Source of the DNA: an uncultured Alphaproteobacteria bacterium
GTDB lineage: Bacteria; Pseudomonadota; Alphaproteobacteria; HIMB59
Assembly (NCBI GenBank): GCA_902599405.1
Contig: CACKFO010000011.1
Location: forward strand, 1-40,371
DNA: 40,371 nucleotides
Reading direction: 5' to 3'
In this document: positions 25,183-34,290 of the stretch, one piece after another
Layout of the letters: the number at the start of each line of letters is the position of its first letter
Position numbering within the stretch: the stretch's first letter is position 1
Program-made: the position numbers and the translations under genes
The notes under the pieces: generated by a model
What the model was told of the DNA's origin: nothing
What the model saw: only the letters and a program-made list of their open reading frames with translations
Databases searched by the model: none

Positions 25183-25533
25183 ATGCTCATAATTAATTGC
25201 CCTTATTGCGGCCCACGAGATCAATCGGAATTTTCAAATGGAGGAGAGGCGCATGTAAAAAGACCCGATGGATCAAAAGAAATTGGTGATCGTGAGTGGG
25301 GAGAATATGTCTTTATAAGAGCAAATCCAAAAGGTTTGTTTTATGAGCGCTGGGTTCACACACATGGTTGTCGAAAATGGTTTAATTGTGTTAGAGATAC
25401 ATCTACTGATGAAATTTTGGTGACCTACAAGCTCGATGAAAAAAAACCAAATTTAAATGATTTCAAAAGTGTTGTTAAAACGCCATCTGGGGAACCAGAA
25501 GTTGGTTCAGGTAATTTTACGGTTGAGAAATGA
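25183..25533 (+). CDS. soxD: Sarcosine oxidase, delta subunit
   Basis: 116 residues, the expected length. The zinc site is visible as C6-x2-C9 (CPYCGPRD) and the H-x3-C pair in HTHGCRKWFNC. YVFIRANPKG and YERWVHTHGCRKWF are typical of SoxD, a small zinc-containing structural subunit at the alpha/beta interface. The stop overlaps the soxA start by four bases (ATGA at 25530-25533). Confidence 0.93.
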   Translation: MLIINCPYCGPRDQSEFSNGGEAHVKRPDGSKEIGDREWGEYVFIRANPKGLFYERWVHTHGCRKWFNCVRDTSTDEILVTYKLDEKKPNLNDFKSVVKTPSGEPEVGSGNFTVEK

Positions 25534-28508
25534 AATCTATAAATTTAAAAGAAAATCAATTTATTCAGTTTCATCAAAAAATTAGCTTCAAATTTGATGG
25601 GGTCAAATATTTTGGCTACAAAGGTGATACTATAGCCTCAGCTCTATTAAGAAATAATATTAACCTTGTCGGTAGAAGTTTTAAGTACCATAGGCCAAGA
25701 GGAATTTATACATGTGGTATAGAAGAACCAAACGCTCTAGTCCAAATAATTAGTGAATATTCCGAACCAAACACAAGAGCAACTATAAAAAAAATTTATG
25801 AAGGTATGGAAATTGAAAGTCAAAACAGATGGCCTTCTCTTGAAAACGATTTTGGAAGGATCAATAACTTATTTTCTCCAATTTTTACTGCTGGTTTTTA
25901 CTATAAAACATTCATGGGGCCGCATAAGAAATTTTGGAAAAATTTGTATGAACCCCTTATTAGAAGGGCCGCTGGATTGGGTAAACCTCCCAAAGATTTC
26001 AAAGGCATAAGCAATCATATCCATCACAACGTCGATGTTACAATTATAGGGGGAGGATTAAATGGACTTCTTGCAGCTAAATCTTTCATCAACTCAAATT
26101 ATGATGTGTTGTTAATTGACTTTGAAGAACAACTTGGTGGCATTATAAATAATTCAAACAAAATATCATTAATTGATAACAAAGAGCCTAAAGTTTGGTT
26201 AAAAGAAACTATACAAGAAATAGAAGACTCTAAGAATATAAAGATTTTAAAAAACACACTTGTTACAACTTATAATTACATAAATCATCTTGTAGCCATT
26301 GAAGATAGATTTGTTGGCTCTAAACCGATAGAAGGAAAAGTTAATAGCACTTTACATAAGATACGTACAGGTCACACAATATTATGTAATGGACACATTG
26401 AGAGATTTTTATCTTTTCAAAATAATGATCTACCAGGCATAATGCTAAGCTCTTCCTTTGAAAAATATATGTGTCGATATGGACTAGCACCTTCTAAAGA
26501 ACCTGTTATTTTCAGTAATAATTCGAATTCAAACAGCTTAGTTTATAGTCTTATAAAAGCTGGTTTAAAACCAAAAGCATATATCGACTCACGATCCGGG
26601 GAAGGAATTGAGCCAAATTTGTTTGACTTAATAAGAAAAAATGATGTTCCTCTCTACACAAATTCACAAATAAAAGGAGCATTTGGAAACAAAAAAATTG
26701 AAAAAATTCTTGTTGAGGATAGTTCTGGTGCTTTAAATGAGATTAAATGTGACTGCTTATGTTTGTCAGGTGGAATAAATCCAGATGTTCACTTGTTTAC
26801 TCAATCAAAAGGTTTATTAGATTGGGATGAGAAAGATTTAACTTACAAACCATCAAAACCTTTTCAACCTACCATAACTCTTGGTTCTGCTTCAGGGCAA
26901 TTTAATTTTGATAATTTAAATTCTGATGTAAATGAAAAATTGAAAACCTTTAAAGTCAAAAAATTAGACGTAAAACTCGAATTAAATACAAACACTAAGT
27001 ATCATATTGAAAAATTGTGGGAAGTCTCTCCGCAAAAGAAATCATTATGGGCTAAATCATTTATTGACTTACAAAATGATGTAACAACTAAAGATATCCG
27101 TCAAGCAATAACAGAGGGATTTGATAGAATTGAACATTTAAAAAGATACACAACAAATAGCATGGGAACCGATCAAGGTAAAATTAGTAGTATTAATGCA
27201 CTGGGAATAGTTTCTGATCTTCTAGATAAAAAAGTAAATGAAGTTGGCACAACTATTTATCGACCACCCTATGCTCCTTTAAGTTTTTCTGCTATAGCTG
27301 GTAGAAATTGCTATGAGTTTTATGATCCAGAGAGAAAATCACCAATACATAGTTGGCACTTAAAAAATGGTGCAATTTTTGAGGATGTTGGGCAATGGAA
27401 AAGGCCCTGGTATTTTCAAATTAATAAAGATGAGTCTATGCATGATGCTGTTCAACGAGAGAGCAAAAACGTAAGAGAAAACGCAGGTATTTTAGATGGG
27501 AGCACATTAGGAAAAATTGAGATCAAAGGTGAGGATGCGTTGGAATTTATGAATTTAATTTACACAAACAGTTTTACTAAGATGAAACAAGGTTCTGCAA
27601 GATATGCTCTTATGTTGGGGGAAGATGGAATGGTAAAAGATGACGGGATAATTTGTAAAATTTCTGATCAGCATTTTATTGCCACTACAACTACTGGAGG
27701 TGCTGCTACTGTTTTAGGTTGCATGGAGGAATATGCTCAAACCGAGTGGCCAAATTTAAAAGTTTTTATGAATTCGATTACTGAGCAATATGCAACTTTT
27801 AACATTAGTGGACCAAAAACCAGAGAAATTATGAAAAAAGCCTTTCCAAATATCAATTTTAGCAATGAGGAGTTTCCATTTATGACTTTCCAATTTCATG
27901 AATTTAATGGTATTCCAATACGAATTCTAAGAGCAAGCTTTACTGGGGAGTTAGGTTACGAAATATATATTCCGTCAAATAGTGCCCCTAAAATTTGGGA
28001 TAACATTCAAAGTGTTGGAAAAGAATTTGGTCTTGCTCCCTACGGCACGGAGGCAATGCATCTTTTAAGGGCAGAAAAGGGTTACATCATTGTTGGCCAA
28101 GACACAGATGGTTCTATAACGCCAATAGATTTGGGACTTAGCTGGATGATTGGTAAATCAAAAAAAGATTTTTTAGGTAAAAGATCACTTACTCGGTCTG
28201 ATACTATAAGAAAAGATAGGAAACAACTTGTTGGTATCATTCCCTCGAATAAAGCCGATAAACTAGAGGAAGGACAACATATCATTCTTGATAAAGAAAT
28301 TAAGTCTCCTGTCCCAATGCTTGGTCATATTACATCTTGTTATTATAGTTCTACATTAGGTCATGATTTTGCATTAGCTGTTATCAAAAATGGCCACTCT
28401 ATGATTGGAACAAAAGCTTACGCTTCTACTTCAAGTATGATTACAACTGGTGTGGATATAGTTAAACCAGTTTTTTATGATGAAGATAATAAAAGGTTAG
28501 TTTCATGA
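25530..28508 (+). CDS. soxA: Sarcosine oxidase, alpha subunit
   Basis: 992 residues, full length. The N-terminal ferredoxin-like domain lacks a cluster cysteine set (SALLRNNINLVGRSFKYHRP, GIYTCGIEEPNALV). Then comes a Rossmann domain with VTIIGGGLNGLLAAK (170-184) for NAD, and from about residue 610 a GcvT-like folate domain ending in GYIIVGQDTDG and LGLSWMIGKSK. The folate domain receives the methylene group from sarcosine to make 5,10-methylene-tetrahydrofolate. The ends overlap soxD (4 bases) and soxG (4 bases, 28505-28508). Confidence 0.94.
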   Translation: MKSINLKENQFIQFHQKISFKFDGVKYFGYKGDTIASALLRNNINLVGRSFKYHRPRGIYTCGIEEPNALVQIISEYSEPNTRATIKKIYEGMEIESQNRWPSLENDFGRINNLFSPIFTAGFYYKTFMGPHKKFWKNLYEPLIRRAAGLGKPPKDFKGISNHIHHNVDVTIIGGGLNGLLAAKSFINSNYDVLLIDFEEQLGGIINNSNKISLIDNKEPKVWLKETIQEIEDSKNIKILKNTLVTTYNYINHLVAIEDRFVGSKPIEGKVNSTLHKIRTGHTILCNGHIERFLSFQNNDLPGIMLSSSFEKYMCRYGLAPSKEPVIFSNNSNSNSLVYSLIKAGLKPKAYIDSRSGEGIEPNLFDLIRKNDVPLYTNSQIKGAFGNKKIEKILVEDSSGALNEIKCDCLCLSGGINPDVHLFTQSKGLLDWDEKDLTYKPSKPFQPTITLGSASGQFNFDNLNSDVNEKLKTFKVKKLDVKLELNTNTKYHIEKLWEVSPQKKSLWAKSFIDLQNDVTTKDIRQAITEGFDRIEHLKRYTTNSMGTDQGKISSINALGIVSDLLDKKVNEVGTTIYRPPYAPLSFSAIAGRNCYEFYDPERKSPIHSWHLKNGAIFEDVGQWKRPWYFQINKDESMHDAVQRESKNVRENAGILDGSTLGKIEIKGEDALEFMNLIYTNSFTKMKQGSARYALMLGEDGMVKDDGIICKISDQHFIATTTTGGAATVLGCMEEYAQTEWPNLKVFMNSITEQYATFNISGPKTREIMKKAFPNINFSNEEFPFMTFQFHEFNGIPIRILRASFTGELGYEIYIPSNSAPKIWDNIQSVGKEFGLAPYGTEAMHLLRAEKGYIIVGQDTDGSITPIDLGLSWMIGKSKKDFLGKRSLTRSDTIRKDRKQLVGIIPSNKADKLEEGQHIILDKEIKSPVPMLGHITSCYYSSTLGHDFALAVIKNGHSMIGTKAYASTSSMITTGVDIVKPVFYDEDNKRLVS

Positions 28509-29026
28509 CTGAAGTAATCCGATCTGATGGTGTTGAGATTAAAAAAAAAGTTATTCAACAGATTCTGTTAAGAGGTTCTGGTGACTCAAAATTTAATAGT
28601 CAGATAAATAAATCTTTAAAACTTTTACCACCATCAGATAATTTAAGGATAATTTCAAATGATAATTATACTTTAGCAAAATTGTCTTTTGATCAATGGA
28701 ATTTGATATTTGAAAAAGAAATTGAAAATAAAAAACTCAACAAAATCTTAGCTGACTTAAATAAATCACCCTTAATATTGGCGACAAATATTTCTGACTC
28801 ACAAGTATTTTTTGAAATTCAGGGTAAAAATAGTTTTGATATATTAAATAAATTAACGCATTTTGACTTTAGAGAAAAATCCTTTAAAAAATCCACTGCT
28901 GCACAAACATTATTAGCTAGAGTAGACTGTTCTATTTTTAATCTTGATCATAAATTGTTACTTAGTTGTAATCGATCATTTGCTGACTATCTTGAGGATC
29001 GTCTTATTGACGCGGTTAACTATTAG
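28505..29026 (+). CDS. soxG: Sarcosine oxidase, gamma subunit
   Basis: 173 residues of a weakly conserved family. Assignment rests on position (overlapping soxA by four bases), length, the FFEIQGKNSFDILNKLTHFDF segment typical of GcvT-like fragments, and the AQTLLARVDCSIFNLD region near the end. SoxG completes the heterotetramer. The DMGDH-like gene follows after 58 bases, in which TTGACA (29040-29045) may be a -35 for a secondary promoter. Confidence 0.83.
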   Translation: MTEVIRSDGVEIKKKVIQQILLRGSGDSKFNSQINKSLKLLPPSDNLRIISNDNYTLAKLSFDQWNLIFEKEIENKKLNKILADLNKSPLILATNISDSQVFFEIQGKNSFDILNKLTHFDFREKSFKKSTAAQTLLARVDCSIFNLDHKLLLSCNRSFADYLEDRLIDAVNY

Positions 29027-29084
29027 GTTTTTTTTCATATTGACATCAAATTTTGGAACTGATTAGGTATTTTTAGAGGAATAA

Positions 29085-31559
29085 ATGGCAAGAAAATCAA
29101 GAATAATAATCGTTGGTAGTGGTATTGTTGGAGCGAGCACCGCCTATCATTTAGCTCAATTGGGATGGAAAGATATGGTTATACTCGATCAAGGGCCATT
29201 GTTTGAAACTGGAGGCTCTACAAGTCATGCACCAGGAGGTGTGTTTCAAACTAATCCTTCAAGAATGATGTGTAAATTTGCACAGTACACAGTTGACTTA
29301 CTTAGATCCTTATCATTTGAGGGAAAACCTTGTTTTCATACTGTTGGAGGAATTGAAGTATCGAAGACAAAAGAAAGACATCAAGATCTTTATCGAAAAC
29401 TAGGTATAGCTCACAGTTATGGATTAACTGATGCGAAAATAATCACTCCAGATGAAGTTTTAAAAATGAGCCCCTATATTGATCCAGAAAAAATTCACGG
29501 GGGATATTATGTTCCAACTGATGGTTTAGCAGCACCTGTAAGAGCAGTTAAAGCAATGGCTAAATATGTGACTGATTTAAAAGCAGGAGAATTCTTTGGT
29601 GATACAGCTGTTAATGGTTTTAAAATTCAGAATAATCAAATTCGCGGTGTACAAACATCTAAGGGTGATTATGAAGCCGATATTGTACTTGTCTCAACTG
29701 GTATCTGGGCTCCAAAAATGGGAAGACTTGCGAACATATCATTACCTCTAGTTCCCTGCGAACATCAAATGGTGTGGTTAGAACCGTTTGAAGAATTGAA
29801 AGAATTTAAAGCTGATCACAAAGAAGCTTTGGTTGAACACGCATTGATGCGTCACCAAGATTATAGTCTCTATTTCAGACAATGGAATGATACTTATGTT
29901 ATTGGGAATTATCGACATGAACCAAGAATTTTAGAGTCAGAAGAATTAAAGAAACCTGAAGATGCTGAAGAAATGCCCTCTTTGGTGGACTTTAGACCCG
30001 ATGATTTTGAAGGTGCACATAAAGAGTCGAATTGGTTGTTCCCAAGATTTTCAGAAAAAAAACTTACAAAAAAAATTAATGGAATTTTTTCATTTACTAC
30101 AGATGGTAACCCTTTGATGGGCGAGACAAGTGTAAAAGGTTTGTGGACCGCTAATGCTGTATGGATAACACATGCTGGTGGTGTTGGAAAAGCTATGGCA
30201 GAGTGGATAGTGAATGGTGAGCCTGAACTTGATGTTCGTCAAGGAGATATCAATCGTTTTCATCAACATCATCATGTCAGGAAATATCTTAGGTCAAGAG
30301 GAAAGCAGAATTATAAAGAGGTATATGATATTATTCACCCACTTCAACAAATGGAGCAGCCAAGACCATTAAGAAGAAGTCCATTTTATGCAAGGTTAGA
30401 AGGACAAAAAGCACATTTCTTTGAGACTATGGGCTGGGAAAGACCTCAATGGTATGAGTCAAATGCTGAATTAATGAAAGGTAAAAACTTTCCAAATAGG
30501 ACAGGCTGGGCTGCAAAATATTGGTCACCAATTCAAGCAGCTGAACATCTTGTAACAAGACAAACGGGTGCCCTGTTTGATATTACAGGATTTGTGAAAA
30601 TTGAAGTAAGTGGAAAAGGTGCTCTAAAATTATTACAGAAAGTTTGCACAAATAATATTGATGTTGCCGTAGGTAAAGTTGTTTATAGCGTAATTTCTAA
30701 TATGTATGGTGGTATAAAGAGTGATCTTACAATTAGTAGACTTGAGGAAAATAAATTTTGGGTCCTGGCAGGAGCTGGGAATGGAATGATTGATATTAGT
30801 TGGCTTCGAGCAAATGCTCCTGATGACGGAAGTGTTCAGATCATAGATTGGACATCCGCTTTTGCGGGTATCGGCTTATGGGGGCCAAATTCAAGATCTG
30901 TTCTTGAAAAACTGTGTGATGATGATGATGTATCTAACGAAGGTTTTCCATTTTTCCATATTAAAAAGATTTCAATCAGTAACATTCCCTGTGTTGCTGT
31001 AAGAATATCTTACATAGGTGAATTAGGTTGGGAAATATATACACCTACTGAGTATGGGCTATCATTATGGGATGAACTTCGAGAAACCTCAAGAGAGTTC
31101 AACATGATTTGCTCAGGTGCTGGTGCTTTTGAGTCACTCAGATTGGAGAAAGGCTATAGATCACTGGGTACAGATATTCATACTAATTACAACCCTTATG
31201 AGTCAGGCTTAGGCTTTACGGTAAAGCTTAAAAAAAATGATGAGTTTATCGGTAAAAATGCACTTCAAAAAATAAAAGAAAAACCAATTGAAAAGAGACT
31301 TACTTGTATGATTATTGATGACCCTGAAGGAATGGCCTTAGGCACAGAACCGATTTATTCAAATGGTAAGGCTGTAGGGTACGTTACAAGTACAAATTAT
31401 GGCTATTTTGTTGATAAACACATTGTTTATGGATATTTACCAACAGAATTGTCAGAAAAAGGAAATAAGTTAGAGGTCGAGTACTTTGGCAAAAGGTATC
31501 CATTAACAGTTACAGAGGAACCTTTGCTCGACCCAGAAAATAATAGATTAAAGTCTTAA
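29085..31559 (+). CDS. Dimethylglycine dehydrogenase-like FAD/GcvT fusion protein
   Basis: 824 residues. The N-terminal half is a DAO-fold FAD oxidoreductase: IIVGSGIVGASTAYHLA (8-24) and GSTSHAPGG, whose histidine (H48) matches the one that binds FAD covalently in dimethylglycine and sarcosine dehydrogenases. From about residue 430 it is a GcvT-like tetrahydrofolate domain (TGALFDITGFVKIEV, YIGELGWEIYTP, ESLRLEKGYRSLGTDI). It removes a methyl group from dimethylglycine or a related N-methyl amine and transfers the carbon to folate. Position between soxBDAG and a MetF-like gene suggests dimethylglycine is converted to sarcosine here. Substrate within the family is inferred. Confidence 0.87.
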   Translation: MARKSRIIIVGSGIVGASTAYHLAQLGWKDMVILDQGPLFETGGSTSHAPGGVFQTNPSRMMCKFAQYTVDLLRSLSFEGKPCFHTVGGIEVSKTKERHQDLYRKLGIAHSYGLTDAKIITPDEVLKMSPYIDPEKIHGGYYVPTDGLAAPVRAVKAMAKYVTDLKAGEFFGDTAVNGFKIQNNQIRGVQTSKGDYEADIVLVSTGIWAPKMGRLANISLPLVPCEHQMVWLEPFEELKEFKADHKEALVEHALMRHQDYSLYFRQWNDTYVIGNYRHEPRILESEELKKPEDAEEMPSLVDFRPDDFEGAHKESNWLFPRFSEKKLTKKINGIFSFTTDGNPLMGETSVKGLWTANAVWITHAGGVGKAMAEWIVNGEPELDVRQGDINRFHQHHHVRKYLRSRGKQNYKEVYDIIHPLQQMEQPRPLRRSPFYARLEGQKAHFFETMGWERPQWYESNAELMKGKNFPNRTGWAAKYWSPIQAAEHLVTRQTGALFDITGFVKIEVSGKGALKLLQKVCTNNIDVAVGKVVYSVISNMYGGIKSDLTISRLEENKFWVLAGAGNGMIDISWLRANAPDDGSVQIIDWTSAFAGIGLWGPNSRSVLEKLCDDDDVSNEGFPFFHIKKISISNIPCVAVRISYIGELGWEIYTPTEYGLSLWDELRETSREFNMICSGAGAFESLRLEKGYRSLGTDIHTNYNPYESGLGFTVKLKKNDEFIGKNALQKIKEKPIEKRLTCMIIDDPEGMALGTEPIYSNGKAVGYVTSTNYGYFVDKHIVYGYLPTELSEKGNKLEVEYFGKRYPLTVTEEPLLDPENNRLKS

Positions 31560-31577
31560 CTATTATATTTTAAAAAT

Positions 31578-32459
31578 ATGATCAAAGAAAATATTGTTTC
31601 TTTAGTTGATGGCTTTACCGTAGAGCTTAACCCAAAAGTAAGACACAAACTAACGTCGATACCTTTAGATAAAAAAAATAATGTCTACATAACATATCTA
31701 CCTGATGCTACAGAAAACGACATTTTAGAAACTGTTGATTTTGTATCTAAACAAGAATTAACTCCTATTACTCATTTGCCTGCAAGGACAATGAAAAATT
31801 TAGATCATGTTTCAGACTTCCTAAAAGAACTTAGAAATAGAACGGATAGCAAAAAAATTCTTGTTATAGGTGGTGGAGGTAATCAAAATGGATCAGTATC
31901 ATCTTCTCTGGAAATACTAGAGTGTGGTTTATTAAAAGATAATGATTTTGAAGAGATAGGAATAGCTGGACACCCAGAGGGCTCACCTGATATTGATCAA
32001 AATACTGTGAACGAATTTTTGAACAAAAAATATAAATTATCAAAAGATAAGGATTTAAATTTAGAACTTGTTACTCAATTTTTTTTTAATGCCGAACCAT
32101 TTATTAAATGGTGTAAATTTTTAGATAATTTAAATATAAAATTACCCGTCAGAGTAGGCTTTCCAGGCCCGGCATCTTTTAAAACACTTCTTAATTTTGG
32201 CATAATGAGTGGTGTTGGAAATTCATTAAATTTTTTGAAAAAGAACTCATCTAAAGTAACTGACCTTTTAACAAAAACTTCAAACGATGAAATGTTTATT
32301 GAATTAGCAAACTTCTCTAAAGAACAAAGTTCATTTAAAAATTTTCACTGCTTTCCTTTTGGTGGCTTCGAGAAGACCTGTCATTGGTTAAATGCTCTTC
32401 AAAATGGTGATTTTACAATGGAAAATGACAAAATAGTCCTCCACAACAAAATCTTTTAA
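31578..32459 (+). CDS. MetF-like methylenetetrahydrofolate reductase
   Basis: 293 residues with the MetF barrel: VELNPK near the N-terminus (E16 in the position of the catalytic glutamate), YITYLPD, PITHLPARTM, ILVIGGGGNQ and IGIAGHPEGSPDI, where the last is the best family marker. MetF reduces 5,10-methylene-THF to 5-methyl-THF with FAD; the reverse direction also occurs in one-carbon oxidation. It starts 18 bases after the DMGDH-like gene. In this operon it would process methylene-THF from the demethylases, or methyl-THF made by the DmdA-like protein. More divergent than a housekeeping MetF, so a specialised paralogue is likely. Confidence 0.82.
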   Translation: MIKENIVSLVDGFTVELNPKVRHKLTSIPLDKKNNVYITYLPDATENDILETVDFVSKQELTPITHLPARTMKNLDHVSDFLKELRNRTDSKKILVIGGGGNQNGSVSSSLEILECGLLKDNDFEEIGIAGHPEGSPDIDQNTVNEFLNKKYKLSKDKDLNLELVTQFFFNAEPFIKWCKFLDNLNIKLPVRVGFPGPASFKTLLNFGIMSGVGNSLNFLKKNSSKVTDLLTKTSNDEMFIELANFSKEQSSFKNFHCFPFGGFEKTCHWLNALQNGDFTMENDKIVLHNKIF

Positions 32460-32539
32460 GTTCTAATTTTTCGATTGCATAGACCCTAAAAAGAAATTAA
32501 TTTTCAAAAATTGCTACTGCATTTTTTATAGGAGGATAT

Positions 32540-33844
32540 ATGAAGCTAAAGCAACCAAGTTCAGTGGACCAATCTGACAGAAAAGTCCCATTTAATTTAA
32601 GGCAATCAGGACCAACACCTCAACAAATGCTTATATCTACTAGAGTTAGAAAAAATCCTTATTGGCATTTATCAGTCGAAGCAGGATGTTGGAGATGCAC
32701 CGTATACAATAGAATGTATCATCCTAGAGGTTATGTAAAACCAGAGGATGGTGGTGCAATGGTTGAATATGATGCATTAGTTAATCACGTAACAATGTGG
32801 AATGTAGCAGTTGAAAGACAAATTCGTGTAAAAGGACCAGATGCGTTAAAATTTACAAATTTTGTTATCACAAGAGATGCAACAAGAATTGAAGTAATGA
32901 AAGGAAAATATGTAATCCTTTGTAATGACAAAGGAGGGGTGTTAAATGATCCTATATTACTCAGAATAGCAGAGGATGAATTTTGGTTTTCACTTTCTGA
33001 CTCCGATATTATGTTTTTTCTTCAAGGCGTAAATCACGATAAAAAATTTAATGTAGAAATTGATGAAATAGATGTATCTCCTGTTCAAATTCAAGGACCA
33101 AAGTCAATTGATCTTATGGCAGATTTAGTTGGAGATGCTGTTAGAGACATTCCTTACTATGGATTAATGGCAGCAAAAGTTGGAGGGAGAGATTGTATTA
33201 TTTCCCAAACAGGTTTTACTGGGGAAAAGGGATATGAAATCTACCTCAAAGATGCAACTTTATATGCGGATGATATGTGGAATGCTGTTTTAGAGGCTGG
33301 AAAGAAACACAATCTAAAAGTAATAGCACCTGCACACCATAGAAGAATAGCTGCAGGAATTTTATCATGGGGTCAAGATCTTGACTCCGAAACTTATCCA
33401 TTTCAATGTAATCTTGGCTACCAGGTTCCAAGAAAAAAACAAGGGGATTACATTGGTAAGCAAGCACTAGAGGCTATGAGAGCAAAAATCGAAGCAGGAG
33501 AAAAACCCTACAGTAACCAACTTGTTGGATTTAGATTAGGGGGTAAGCCAATTGATGAATATGCACCTGATTTTTGGCTCATATCTGAAGATGGATCAAC
33601 ACCAATAGGTTATCTAACATCTCCTTGGTATTCTCCAGAATTGGAAACTAATATAGCAATGGGATATGTTCCTTATGAAAAAAAGGATATTGGTAATAAG
33701 TTTAAATTTCATCTCCCTGATCAATATTGTGATACACCTGGAACACCAGTTGATGGAGAGATAGTTGAAATTCCGTTTAGACCATCTGTTAATCCAAATG
33801 CACGTGAAATTGCAAAGGATGACGGAAGAGACTCAGCCTACTAA
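32540..33844 (+). CDS. Stand-alone GcvT/DmdA-like tetrahydrofolate-dependent methyltransferase
   Basis: 434 residues of the aminomethyltransferase (GcvT) superfamily without an FAD domain. It resembles DmdA (DMSP demethylase) in layout: VEAGCWRCTVYNRMYHP, VTMWNVAVERQIRVKGPDA, GGVLNDPILLRI, VSPVQIQGPKSIDLM, GFTGEKGYEIYL and GQDLDSETYPFQCNLG. It is longer than typical DmdA (about 370). Its substrate could be DMSP, a methoxy compound or a methylated amine; the neighbouring amine demethylation genes and MetF-like protein favour methyl transfer to THF. A strong AGGAGG (from 32531) precedes the ATG and a terminator follows. No gcvH or gcvP is near, arguing against glycine cleavage. Confidence 0.8.
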   Translation: MKLKQPSSVDQSDRKVPFNLRQSGPTPQQMLISTRVRKNPYWHLSVEAGCWRCTVYNRMYHPRGYVKPEDGGAMVEYDALVNHVTMWNVAVERQIRVKGPDALKFTNFVITRDATRIEVMKGKYVILCNDKGGVLNDPILLRIAEDEFWFSLSDSDIMFFLQGVNHDKKFNVEIDEIDVSPVQIQGPKSIDLMADLVGDAVRDIPYYGLMAAKVGGRDCIISQTGFTGEKGYEIYLKDATLYADDMWNAVLEAGKKHNLKVIAPAHHRRIAAGILSWGQDLDSETYPFQCNLGYQVPRKKQGDYIGKQALEAMRAKIEAGEKPYSNQLVGFRLGGKPIDEYAPDFWLISEDGSTPIGYLTSPWYSPELETNIAMGYVPYEKKDIGNKFKFHLPDQYCDTPGTPVDGEIVEIPFRPSVNPNAREIAKDDGRDSAY

Positions 33845-33856
33845 ACTATATATATC

Positions 33857-33884
33857 AAGCTCAGTTTATGTACCTGGGCTTTTT
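33857..33884 (+). terminator. Intrinsic terminator at the end of the one-carbon operon
   Basis: An 8-bp stem with one G-T pair (33857-33864 with 33874-33881), a nine-base loop, then a T-run to 33884. It sits 12 bases after the DmdA-like stop and separates that operon from the next gene. Confidence 0.75.
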
Positions 33885-33888
33885 ATAT

Positions 33889-33922
33889 TTGAATTTTAAA
33901 ATCTAGCTGTAATAATCTAATT
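33889..33922 (+). promoter_or_regulatory. Candidate leaderless promoter
   Basis: TTGAAT (33889-33894), 16 bases, then an extended TGT-AATAAT -10 (33908-33916) ending six bases before the ATG at 33923. Spacing matches the two TATAAT-to-ATG arrangements at 13797 and 16473. Confidence 0.4.
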
Positions 33923-34270
33923 ATGAATGTATCAAACATAATAAATAGTAAAAAGCTCTACAATCTATATGACCAAATTTTTGATTACTTTAACTTAGCT
34001 ATTTACGATTTAGAGTCTAAAATTGATACAAGCTTTGACTATAAAAATATTAAGCATAAATTAGAGACCTTTGCCGATAAACATTTTAAAAGTGCCCTTA
34101 ATGAATTCAATAGAGAAATATCCTTGTTAAAAGATCAAATTCCTGATGATTTCTCAAAAATTGAAGAATTAAGTAATGAAATAAGAACATACTTCAACTC
34201 ATTTTTAGAAAAAAAACTTTTTGATTTAAAAGATAATCTTAAAAAGAGTATTGATAAAATTTATTCTTAA
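33923..34270 (+). CDS. Hypothetical helical protein
   Basis: 115 residues, not recognised. Composition is rich in lysine, aspartate, leucine and phenylalanine with regular hydrophobic spacing (DLESKIDTS, FNREISLLKDQI, FLEKKLFDLKDNLKKSIDKI), suggesting an all-helical, partly coiled-coil cytoplasmic protein. There is no signal peptide or membrane span. It lies 20 bases before rmuC on the same strand, after the terminator of the one-carbon operon, and probably starts the rmuC-GT9-epimerase operon. Function unknown. Confidence 0.6.
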   Translation: MNVSNIINSKKLYNLYDQIFDYFNLAIYDLESKIDTSFDYKNIKHKLETFADKHFKSALNEFNREISLLKDQIPDDFSKIEELSNEIRTYFNSFLEKKLFDLKDNLKKSIDKIYS

Positions 34271-34290
34271 AAAGAATTAAAATTTAAATT

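Noticed and set aside
23927-29026. Sulfur-oxidation (Sox) genes because of the soxABDG names
   Set aside because: The proteins are sarcosine oxidase subunits: covalent-FMN motif, zinc SoxD and GcvT domain; no thiosulfate-oxidising haem proteins are present.
32460-32539. Riboswitch (SAM, glycine or folate) before the DmdA-like gene
   Set aside because: The 80-base gap is A/T-rich, shows no paired multi-stem structure or known consensus by eye, and is too short after allowing for the ribosome site.
32540-33844. GcvT of the glycine cleavage system
   Set aside because: No gcvH or gcvP nearby; layout and motifs are closer to DmdA-like proteins and the context is amine demethylation.
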